Shown: piece after piece, positions 41,611 through 47,992 of the stretch
Layout of the letters: the number at the start of each line of letters is the position of its first letter
Position numbering within the stretch: position 1 is the first letter of the stretch
Source: RGUW01 sp040399325
GTDB taxonomy: Bacteria; Cyanobacteriota; Cyanobacteriia; PCC-6307; Cyanobiaceae
DNA length: 47,992 bases
Reading direction: 5' to 3'
Assembly: GCA_040399325.1 (NCBI GenBank)
Contig: JBBASJ010000012.1
Coordinates: 1 to 47,992, forward strand
Program-made: the position numbers and the translations under genes
Notes under the pieces: generated by a model
Databases searched by the model: none
What the model was told of the DNA's origin: nothing
What the model saw: the letters and a program-made list of their open reading frames with translations, nothing else

Positions 41611-42254
41611 AGGGGATCGAGGGCCACCAGCGCCCGCAGCGCCGCCGGCGGTTCGCTGATCGGGCTGCGCAGTCGCGGAAAGATCCAGTAGGCCACGGCG
41701 TGCAGGGCCAGCACCACGATGGCGTTCTGCAGCCACACCAGCAGCACGGCGGCCAGCTGCACCTGGGCCAGTTCGAGGCCGCTGGCGAGCCCGACCAGTC
41801 CCAGCAGCCGCTCGAGCAGCCCGGCTGCGGCACCGGTGATCACCACCCAGAGGTTTTCACCCACCAGCACCGACAGCACCGCCACCCGCACCAGAAAGCC
41901 CGCAGCGCCGATCACGCTGCCGATGCCCCAGCTCCACCACCAGCTGATGCGCTGCTTCCAGCACCAGCCCAGCCAGAGGGCCAGGAACCCGTAGGGAAAG
42001 ACCACCAGCGGCCCGCGGATGGGGCCCATCAGGGCCAGCAGCAGCAGGCCGGTCACCGCCAGACCCTCCAGGGCCTGGCGCCCGCCGTGGCGCAGCTGCA
42101 ACAGGGCCAGGGGCAGGGGCAGCGCCAGCCGAAACAGGGGACTGCCCACCGGCAGGTAATACAGCGCAATCCACAGAAGGGCCGTGGCGGCGGCCAGATA
42201 GGCCGTTTCGGTCAGCTGGCGCGCCTGGCGCTGGCTCAGGGGCTGGGGCGCCAT
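41607..42254 (-). CDS. DUF2232-like membrane protein
   Basis: The 215-residue product has six to seven hydrophobic segments: AYLAAATALLWIALYYLPVG, LFRLALPLPLALLQLRHGGR, ALEGLAVTGLLLLALMGPIR and VVFPYGFLALWLGWCWKQRI. LLVWLQNAIVVLALHAVAYW lies near the end. It resembles the DUF2232 family, whose members look like transporter S-components or membrane assembly factors; the function is unknown. Its stop overlaps the cobT GTG and its ATG is 4 bp after the lipoprotein stop, so it sits in the middle of a coupled chain. An S-component-like role in cobalamin precursor uptake would be an attractive but unproven reading. Confidence 0.72.
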   Translation of the reverse strand: MAPQPLSQRQARQLTETAYLAAATALLWIALYYLPVGSPLFRLALPLPLALLQLRHGGRQALEGLAVTGLLLLALMGPIRGPLVVFPYGFLALWLGWCWKQRISWWWSWGIGSVIGAAGFLVRVAVLSVLVGENLWVVITGAAAGLLERLLGLVGLASGLELAQVQLAAVLLVWLQNAIVVLALHAVAYWIFPRLRSPISEPPAALRALVALDPL

Positions 42255-42258
42255 CGCG

Positions 42259-42747
42259 TCAGCGGCTGCGCGGCGCTGGAGCCGGTGCCGGCAGCGGCGC
42301 CGCTGCCGGGGCGCCAGGGGCAGCGGCGGCGCCGGGTGTGATGCGTTCGATCATCTCGACTTCAAACGGAACCCCCGCGGCCCGCAGGGCCTGGGTGACC
42401 ACTTCGGCCGGCGCCGAAGGGTCTCCGCTCGGCAGCCGGATGGTGATCCGGTAGGGCGCCGGTGCCATGGCCCGGCTGGGGGCTGCTGCCGGCCGCGCCG
42501 CCTCGACCCGAGCCCCCCCGGGGGTTGGGGGCTGGGCGCCAGCCGGCTTGGCCCGGCTGGCCGCTGCCGCCGTTGTGGCCGGTTGGCGTGCGGGCTGGTC
42601 TGCTGCCTGGTCTGCTGCCTGGTCTGCAATCTGGGGTGCGCTCGAAAAGCTGCTGGCCAGCCGGTCTCCCAAGGGGGTGCCGCTGCAGCCTCCCAGCAGC
42701 AGGGTCGCAACCGCCGCCGCGGCACGGGTTGGGCGCCGGCGGTTCAT
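42259..42747 (-). CDS. Pro/Ala-rich lipoprotein of unknown function
   Basis: I do not recognise a family. The 162-residue product begins MNRRRPTRAAAAVATLLLGG then CSG, a lipoprotein signal with lipobox LLGGC at about residue 21. A low-complexity region of about 60 residues rich in A, P and Q follows, including a small tandem repeat (ADQA). A short conserved-looking domain comes next: PYRITIRLPSGDPSAPAEVV then TQALRAAGVPFEVEMIERIT. The end is Pro/Ala-rich. Its ATG overlaps the topA stop (ATGA). The frame is supported by this coupling and by the signal, even though other frames are also open here. Confidence 0.72.
   Translation of the reverse strand: MNRRRPTRAAAAVATLLLGGCSGTPLGDRLASSFSSAPQIADQAADQAADQPARQPATTAAAASRAKPAGAQPPTPGGARVEAARPAAAPSRAMAPAPYRITIRLPSGDPSAPAEVVTQALRAAGVPFEVEMIERITPGAAAAPGAPAAAPLPAPAPAPRSR
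42595..42630 (-). repeat. 12-bp tandem repeat in the lipoprotein gene
   Basis: Three 12-bp units (two identical, the third with two changes) encode repeated ADQA steps in the disordered region of the lipoprotein. Confidence 0.85.
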
Positions 42748-45473
42748 GGGCTGTCGGCGGCGCGGACGATCCGCACCGCACTCGCCCTGAGGCGGCCGCT
42801 CTTGGTTGTGGCGGGTGGCTTCTTGGCGGCGGGCTTGGCCGGGGCTTTGCTGCCGGCGGCCTTGCGGGTGGTGCCACCGGCCGCCTTGGCACGCCCTTTG
42901 CCCTTGCCGGTGGCGGCCTTGGCGGCCAGCAGTTCGACGGCCTGCTCCAGGGTGATGGTCTCGGCGGTGGTGCCCTCGGGCAGCGAGGCGTTCACCTTGC
43001 CCTGTTTGACGTAGAGGCCGTAGGGGCCATCGAACAGCTGGACCGCCTCGTCGGCCCCCTCGGGGGTGCCGAGGTCCTTGAGGGCGGTGCGGCCGCCGCG
43101 ACCTTTCTTGGGCATCGCCAGCAGCTCGAGGGCGCGGCTCAGGCCGATGACGAGCACATCGTCCTCGGCCTTGAGCGAGCGGTAGTCCTTCTCGCCCTTG
43201 CCCTTGTCGTGCACCACATAGGGGCCGAACCGGCCCAGGCCAGCCTGCACCTTGCCGCCATCGGGGTGTTCGCCCAGGTGCCGCGGCAGCCGCAGCAGCC
43301 CCAGGGCGTCCTCGAGGCTCAGCTCCTCGGGCTTGGCGCCCTTGGGCAGCGAGGCGCGCTTGGGCTTGGGGTTCTCGTCGCTGACCTGGCCCTTCTGCAC
43401 ATAGGGGCCGTACTGGCCGAAGAGCAGGTAGACCTGCTCGCCGGTTTCGGGGTCTTCTCCGAGCGACTCGGGTCCGTCGACCTTCTGTTTCAAAATCAGC
43501 TCGGCCCGCTCGGCATCGAGATCGGCCGGGGTGATCTCGGTGGGCAGGGTGGCCTTGAGCAGTTCCTCGGTGCCGTCGTCGGCCACCCGTTTGGTCTCGA
43601 GGTAGGCGCCGAAGCGGCCGATGCGCACCACGCAGGGCAGGCCCTCCAGCTCGACCGTGCGCGAGGCGCCGGGGTCGATGTCGCCCTCGCGCTGGGCCAC
43701 CTGGGTTTCGAGGCCTTTCTCGCCTTTGTAGAAGCCCTCCAGGTAGGGCAGCCACTGCACCTGCCCATGGGAGATCTCGTCGAGGCTGTTCTCCATGCGG
43801 GCGGTGAAGCTGGTGTCCACCAGATCGGGGAAGTGCTCCTCGAGCAGGGCCGTGACGGCAAACGCCGTGAAGCTGGGGGTGAGGCTGTTGTTCTGCAGGG
43901 TGGCGTAGCCCCGGTCCACGATCGTGCCGATGATCGAGGCGTAGGTCGACGGCCTGCCGATGCCTTCCTTCTCAAGCATCTTGACCAGGGCCGCCTCGCT
44001 GTAACGGGCGGGCGGCTGGGTCTGGTGGCCCAGGGCTTCGACGCCCTTGCAGGCCGGGCTGTCGCCGGCCTTGAGGCCGGGCAGCAGCACCTCCTGGCCC
44101 TCCAGGGCCGCATCGGGATCGTCGCTGCCCTCCACGTAGGCCCTGAAGAAGCCCGCGAAGTCAATGCGCTTGCCGCTGGCCCGGAAGCTGGCAGTGCCAA
44201 GGGCGCCGCCGTCGACCTCGAGATCGACGCTCAGCATCGTGAGCCTGGCATCGGCCATCTGGCTGGCCACGGTGCGCTTCCAGATCAGTTCGTAGAGGGC
44301 CAGGTCGCGGCCGTCGAGGCCGGTGGTCGCAGGGTCGCGAAAGCTCTCGCCGGCGGGCCTGATCGCTTCGTGGGCCTCCTGGGCGTTGCGGGCCTTGGTC
44401 GAGAACTGGCGGGGTGCTGGGCTCAGGTAATCCTTGCCGTACTTGGCCTCCACGCAGCTGCGGGCGGCACCGATCGCCTGGTCGCTCAGATGCACCGAAT
44501 CGGTGCGCATGTAGGTGATGAAGCCGCGCTCGTAGAGCCCCTGGGCGGTGCGCATCGTCTCGCGGGCCGACAGGCGCAGCTTGCGGTTGGCCTCCTGCTG
44601 CAGGGTGCTGGTGGTGAAGGGGGCCACGGGCTTGCGCACCGTCGGTTTCTCCTCGACCGCCGCCACCCGCCAGGGAGCCGTTTCGACCGCCTGCTGCAGG
44701 ACCCTGGCCTCAGCCTCGGCCAGCAGACGCACCTTGCTGCCGGCCTTGAGGGCGCCGGTGCTCTCGTCGAAGTCGCCGCCGCCGGCGATGCGCTCGCCGG
44801 CCAGATGGCTGAGCTTGGCCTCAAAGCCGCCGCCCGCCTGCTCGAGCCGGGCCTTCAGGTCCCAGTAGCTGCCGCTGCGGAAGGCCCGGCGGGCCCGCTC
44901 GCGCTGCACGAGCAGGCGCACCGCCACCGACTGCACGCGGCCGGCGCTCAGCCCCCACGCCACCTTCTTCCACAGCAGGGGCGAGAGCGTGTAGCCCACC
45001 AGACGATCAAGGATGCGGCGGGTCTCCTGGGCGTGCACCAGCTCCATGTCGAGCTCGCGGGTCTGCTCGAGGGCCCGGCCGATGGCTTCCTTGGTGATCT
45101 CGTGGAACACCATGCGCTTGGCCGGCACCTTGGGGGCCAGCAGCTGCAGCAGGTGCCAGCTGATCGATTCGCCTTCGCGGTCCTCGTCGGTGGCGAGCAG
45201 CAGCTGGTCGGCTCCCTTGAGGGCGTCCTTGAGCTCCTTGACCACCTTCTTCTTGTCCTTCGGCACCACGTAGAGGGGTTCGAAGCCGTTGGTGGTGTTC
45301 ACACCGAGGTTGGCCCATTTCTCCCCTTTGAACGCCGCTGGGATCTCACTGGCGTTGTTGGGCAGATCGCGCACATGCCCCATCGACGCCTCCACCCGGA
45401 AGTCCTTGGGCAGAAAGCCGCGGATGGTGCGCGCCTTGGTGGGGCTTTCGACGATGACGAGGGTATGACCCAC
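42744..45473 (-). CDS. topA: DNA topoisomerase I
   Basis: TopA relaxes negative supercoils by cutting and passing one strand. The 909-residue protein begins with the Toprim domain MGHTLVIVESPTKARTIRGF and has LLLATDEDREGESISWHLLQ (acidic metal site) near residue 90. LSAGRVQSVAVRLLVQRERA lies near 175. The active-site Tyr is residue 321 in RGFITYMRTDSVHLSD. Instead of zinc fingers, the C-terminal third has several repeats of the type RFGAYLETK, GQYGPYVQKG, GRFGPYVVHD and GPYGLYVKQG. It ends in a Lys/Ala-rich basic tail of about 60 residues. It heads the five-gene chain on the minus strand and is divergent from ndhB by 110 bp. Confidence 0.97.
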   Translation of the reverse strand: MGHTLVIVESPTKARTIRGFLPKDFRVEASMGHVRDLPNNASEIPAAFKGEKWANLGVNTTNGFEPLYVVPKDKKKVVKELKDALKGADQLLLATDEDREGESISWHLLQLLAPKVPAKRMVFHEITKEAIGRALEQTRELDMELVHAQETRRILDRLVGYTLSPLLWKKVAWGLSAGRVQSVAVRLLVQRERARRAFRSGSYWDLKARLEQAGGGFEAKLSHLAGERIAGGGDFDESTGALKAGSKVRLLAEAEARVLQQAVETAPWRVAAVEEKPTVRKPVAPFTTSTLQQEANRKLRLSARETMRTAQGLYERGFITYMRTDSVHLSDQAIGAARSCVEAKYGKDYLSPAPRQFSTKARNAQEAHEAIRPAGESFRDPATTGLDGRDLALYELIWKRTVASQMADARLTMLSVDLEVDGGALGTASFRASGKRIDFAGFFRAYVEGSDDPDAALEGQEVLLPGLKAGDSPACKGVEALGHQTQPPARYSEAALVKMLEKEGIGRPSTYASIIGTIVDRGYATLQNNSLTPSFTAFAVTALLEEHFPDLVDTSFTARMENSLDEISHGQVQWLPYLEGFYKGEKGLETQVAQREGDIDPGASRTVELEGLPCVVRIGRFGAYLETKRVADDGTEELLKATLPTEITPADLDAERAELILKQKVDGPESLGEDPETGEQVYLLFGQYGPYVQKGQVSDENPKPKRASLPKGAKPEELSLEDALGLLRLPRHLGEHPDGGKVQAGLGRFGPYVVHDKGKGEKDYRSLKAEDDVLVIGLSRALELLAMPKKGRGGRTALKDLGTPEGADEAVQLFDGPYGLYVKQGKVNASLPEGTTAETITLEQAVELLAAKAATGKGKGRAKAAGGTTRKAAGSKAPAKPAAKKPPATTKSGRLRASAVRIVRAADSP

Positions 45474-45583
45474 AGCTGAGGCGGTGAACCGCTTCCCTCT
45501 TTATCGCATCGGCGTGCCGTGTGCGCGAGCCCGGGCCCCGATGACTGAACTGCAGGGCAGCGCCGCTACAGTCGCGGCGAGCA

Positions 45584-47137
45584 ATGCTGGCAACTCTTCC
45601 GGTGAATTTCAGCACCCTGTCGCTGCAGCTCCATGCGGATGCCATCGCACCCGAAGCGGCTGTGCTGGTGGCGCTGCTGCTGAGCCTGCTGGTTGACCTG
45701 GCCGGTGAACAGGCGGCAGCCCGCTGGGTGCCACCGATCTGCTACGGCGGCCTGGGTGGTGCCCTGGTGCTGCTTGCCCTGCAGTGGAACAACCCTGCAG
45801 AACCAGCCTTTCTCGGTTCGTTTCTGGCCGACAACCTGGCCATCGCCTTCCGGGCGGTGGTGGCGGCGTCGACCCTGATTTCGCTGATGCTCAGCTGGCG
45901 CTATGTGGAGCGCAGCGGCACACCGATCGGCGAATACGCCGCGATCCTGCTGGCCGCCACCCTGGGCGCCATGCTGCTGTGCGGCTCCACCGACCTGGTG
46001 AGCATCTTCGTGTCGCTGGAAACCCTCTCGGTCTCCAGCTACCTGCTCTCGGGCTACATGAAGCGCGACGCCCGAAGTTCGGAAGCCGCCCTCAAGTATC
46101 TGCTGGTCGGCTCGGCGGCGGCGGCGGTCTTCCTTTATGGCGCCTCCCTGCTCTACGGGCTCACCGGAGGCTCGACGGGCCTTGATGCCGTGGCCCTGGC
46201 GCTGCAGAGCAGCGCCACCCCGGTGGCGGCCCTGGCTCTCGTCTTCGTGCTGGCGACTGTGGCCTTCAAGATCGCCGCAGTGCCCTTTCACCAGTGGACC
46301 CCCGATGTTTACGAGGGATCGCCCACCCCTGTGGTGGCCTTCCTGTCGGTCGGTTCGAAGGCCGCTGGCTTTGCCCTGGCGCTGCGCATTCTGGTGGGTT
46401 GCTTCGAGAGTTTCTCGGTGCAATGGAAGCTGCTGTTCACCGTGCTGGCGGTGCTCAGCATGGTGCTGGGCAACGTGGTGGCCCTGGCCCAGACCTCGAT
46501 GAAGCGCATGCTGGCCTACAGCTCGATCGGCCAGGCGGGGTTCGTGATGATCGGTCTGGTGTGCGGCACCGAAGACGGCTATGCGGCCATGGTGCTGTAC
46601 ATGGCGGCCTATCTGTTCATGAATCTCGGGGCGTTTGCCTGCATCATTCTGTTCTCACTGCGCACCGGTTCTGACCGCATCTCCGATTACGCCGGCCTCT
46701 ATCAGAAGGATCCCCTGATCACCCTGGGCCTGAGCCTGTGCCTGCTGTCGTTGGGCGGCATTCCGCCGATGCTGGGCTTCTTCGGCAAGATCTACCTGTT
46801 CTTCGCCGGTTGGGCTGATCACCAGTACCTGCTGGTGGTCGTCGGTCTGGTGACCTCCGTCGTCTCGATCTACTACTACATCTCAGTGATCAAGATGATG
46901 GTCGTCAAGGAACCCCAGGACGCTTCCGAGGTGGTCAAGGCCTATCCCGATCTGCGCTGGAACCTGCGCGGCATGCCGGCCCTGCGCGCTGCCCTCGTGG
47001 GTTGCGTCGTGGTCACAGCGGTCGGCGGGATCCTCTCCAATCCTCTGTTCTCATGGGCCGGTGAGGCTGTGACCGGCACCCCCATGCTGCAGCGGGCCAT
47101 CGCCGCAGCCGCCACCGGCCTGCCCCCGTTGGGCTGA
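45584..47137 (+). CDS. ndhB: NAD(P)H-quinone oxidoreductase subunit 2 (NdhB)
   Basis: NdhB is a proton-pumping membrane subunit of cyanobacterial NDH-1, used in respiration, cyclic electron flow and CO2 uptake. The 517-residue protein has about fourteen hydrophobic segments. Conserved parts include LVSIFVSLETLSVSSYLLSG near residue 140, VAFKIAAVPFHQWTPDVYEG near 230 and MKRMLAYSSIGQAGFVMIGL near 306. GGIPPMLGFFGKIYLFFAGW follows near 390. The Lys and Glu residues that form the proton path lie in these segments. The following ABC ATPase ATG begins directly after the ndhB TGA with no gap, so the two are probably cotranscribed although not obviously related in function. Confidence 0.97.
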   Translation: MLATLPVNFSTLSLQLHADAIAPEAAVLVALLLSLLVDLAGEQAAARWVPPICYGGLGGALVLLALQWNNPAEPAFLGSFLADNLAIAFRAVVAASTLISLMLSWRYVERSGTPIGEYAAILLAATLGAMLLCGSTDLVSIFVSLETLSVSSYLLSGYMKRDARSSEAALKYLLVGSAAAAVFLYGASLLYGLTGGSTGLDAVALALQSSATPVAALALVFVLATVAFKIAAVPFHQWTPDVYEGSPTPVVAFLSVGSKAAGFALALRILVGCFESFSVQWKLLFTVLAVLSMVLGNVVALAQTSMKRMLAYSSIGQAGFVMIGLVCGTEDGYAAMVLYMAAYLFMNLGAFACIILFSLRTGSDRISDYAGLYQKDPLITLGLSLCLLSLGGIPPMLGFFGKIYLFFAGWADHQYLLVVVGLVTSVVSIYYYISVIKMMVVKEPQDASEVVKAYPDLRWNLRGMPALRAALVGCVVVTAVGGILSNPLFSWAGEAVTGTPMLQRAIAAAATGLPPLG

Positions 47138-47812
47138 ATGGCCCGCGTCGCCGGCCTCGAAGACGTCTGCAAGACCTATGGCAGCGGCGATGCCGAGGTG
47201 CGCGCCCTCGATCATCTGAGCCTGTCGGTCGCCCAGGGCGACTACATCGCTGTCATGGGCGCCTCGGGTTCGGGCAAGAGCACGGCCATGAACATTCTGG
47301 GCTGTCTGGACCGGCCCACCTCCGGCAGCTACCGGCTCAACGGCATCGAGGTGGAAACCCTCGATGATGACCAGCTCGCCGATCTACGCAACCGGGAGCT
47401 CGGTTTTGTCTTTCAGCAGTTTCATCTGTTGCCCCATCTCACTGCCCTTGAGAATGTGGTGCTGCCGATGATCTACGCCGGCATCCCCCACGACGAACGA
47501 CAGGAACGTGCCCGCAGCGCCCTGACGCGGGTCGGTCTGGGGCAGCGCCTGGGCAACAGGCCCAATCAGCTCTCGGGCGGCCAGCAGCAGCGGGTCGCCA
47601 TCGCCCGGGCCATCATCAACAATCCGGCCTTGCTGCTGGCCGATGAACCCACCGGTGCCCTCGATTCACGCACGACGGCCGAGGTGCTCGACATCTTCGA
47701 CGACCTGCACCGCAGCGGCATGACCGTGGTCATGGTCACCCACGAAGACGATGTGGCTGCCCGGGCGCAGCAGGTGATTCACTTTCGCGACGGCCGTATC
47801 GCCAGCAACTGA
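47138..47812 (+). CDS. ABC transporter ATP-binding protein (MacB/LolD/DevA-like)
   Basis: The 224-residue ATPase has Walker A VMGASGSGKSTAMNILGCLD near residue 38. The LolD/MacB-type LGFVFQQFHLLPHLTALENV is near 88. The signature is QLSGGQQQRVAIARAIINNP near 145, Walker B is LLLADEPTGALDSRT, and the H-loop is VVMVTHEDDVAARA. This subfamily powers MacAB-type efflux, lipoprotein release or DevBCA-type glycolipid export. No permease gene is adjacent; the next gene is on the other strand. Its partner could include the adaptor at 1198-2403, about 45 kb away, but that is only a guess. Confidence 0.9.
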   Translation: MARVAGLEDVCKTYGSGDAEVRALDHLSLSVAQGDYIAVMGASGSGKSTAMNILGCLDRPTSGSYRLNGIEVETLDDDQLADLRNRELGFVFQQFHLLPHLTALENVVLPMIYAGIPHDERQERARSALTRVGLGQRLGNRPNQLSGGQQQRVAIARAIINNPALLLADEPTGALDSRTTAEVLDIFDDLHRSGMTVVMVTHEDDVAARAQQVIHFRDGRIASN

Positions 47813-47841
47813 GTGCCGCAGCGCCGATCGTGATTCAACGT

Positions 47842-47861
47842 GCCTGCTCAGTAGAGCAGGC
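47842..47861. other. Short inverted repeat at the end of the DUF2252 gene
   Basis: GCCTGCT (47842-47848) and AGCAGGC (47855-47861) form a 7-bp stem with a 6-base loop that covers the stop codon of the minus-strand gene. No T-run follows on either strand, so it is a weak terminator candidate for the converging genes. Confidence 0.3.
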
Positions 47862-47992
47862 TGGCCTCAATCCGTCCTTCCTTGATCGTGTTCAGGAACA
47901 GCGTGTAGTCCTGCTCGGCCTGGTCGGCGTAGGCCACGGCATAGCGTTCCATCGCCTGGTCAAAGGCTTTCCCCGCGTCCAGAAAGCCGGCG
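47848..47992 (-). CDS. C-terminal end of a DUF2252 family protein (partial)
   Basis: The last 47 codons of a minus-strand gene enter from the right edge and stop with TGA at 47848-47850. The tail AGFLDAGKAFDQAMERYAVA, then YADQAEQDYTLFLNTIKEGR, then IEASLLY matches the usual end of DUF2252 proteins, where YADQxExD and an xxxGR(I) step close the domain. The family is related to kinase-like folds but has no firm function. The rest lies outside the window. It converges on the ABC ATPase with 35 bp between stops. Confidence 0.75.
   Translation of the reverse strand, partial: AGFLDAGKAFDQAMERYAVAYADQAEQDYTLFLNTIKEGRIEASLLY

Noticed and set aside
42259..43755. 498-codon open frame that would extend the lipoprotein upstream through topA
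   Set aside because: The part above 42747 is in another frame of topA. The signal peptide and lipobox right after ATG 42747 define the real start.
42462..45479. 1005-codon open frame on the plus strand
   Set aside because: It is antisense to topA, whose motifs are all intact; the frame is open because of the GC-rich codon use. The translation is Leu/Gly/His/Gln-rich without a recognisable domain.
45567..45572. TACAGT as a -10 box for ndhB
   Set aside because: It lies 11 bp before the ATG, which would leave almost no leader, and there is no matching -35 box.

Overview
The window reads as a chromosomal stretch of a GC-rich picocyanobacterium of the alpha-cyanobacterial Cyanobium/Synechococcus type. 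It carries photosystem I genes (psaF, psaJ), cytochrome b6f genes (petC, petA), ndhB of the photosynthetic NDH-1 complex, a high-light-inducible protein, a cyanobacterial AbrB-like regulator, a second groEL without groES, and a cytochrome c oxidase cluster (ctaA, ctaB, ctaCDE). Genes are packed tightly on both strands: ATGA or GTGA start/stop overlaps, convergent genes that overlap by 4 to 41 bp, and no gene-free gap above about 220 bp. I see no insertion sequence, prophage, integrase, rRNA operon or CRISPR array. The assignment to this group is an inference from gene content, sequence and composition; 16S rRNA is not in the window.

Layout. 1-7 kb: end of an unknown gene, ychF, an HlyD/MacA-like adaptor, wecB, a PilT-like ATPase, an Hli protein, tsaD, psaF-psaJ with a clear terminator. 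7-15.6 kb: gmk, an NFACT/Rqc2-like gene coupled to tatC, a DUF3067 protein, an RTX-repeat protein that looks like an accessory insertion, then petC-petA-lgt-cobM and a small exported protein. 15.6-25.6 kb: malate:quinone oxidoreductase, tRNA-Val(CAC), a RodZ-like protein, ppx, ubiA-ldcA, ispD, a GT9-like protein, a K+ channel with RCK domain, fabG and a small membrane protein. 25.7-38 kb: groEL2 with terminator; a minus-strand chain ctaA-ctaB-ABC ATPase-ABC permease-unknown-nanE; the divergent ctaCDE operon; abrB-like, HdeD-like and ribE genes. 38-48 kb: bifunctional nuclease plus Fe-S aldo/keto reductase; a five-gene minus-strand chain topA-lipoprotein-DUF2232-cobT-solute-binding lipoprotein; ndhB-ABC ATPase; and the 3' end of a DUF2252 gene.

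How the genes fit together. Several neighbours form functional sets. TatC is encoded close to the Rieske protein PetC, whose N-terminus carries a twin-arginine signal. Heme A synthesis (ctaA, ctaB) sits divergent from the oxidase that uses heme A (ctaCDE). psaF and psaJ encode adjacent photosystem I subunits. Most of the window is core housekeeping and photosynthetic metabolism. The parts most likely to be accessory or unusual are the RTX protein, the isolated nanE, the low-complexity tandem repeats inside otherwise conserved proteins (Hli, LdcA, PilT-like), and transport components that lack partners here (the adaptor at the left, the ABC ATPase at the right, the solute-binding lipoprotein). 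I found no strong evidence for a new multi-gene system.
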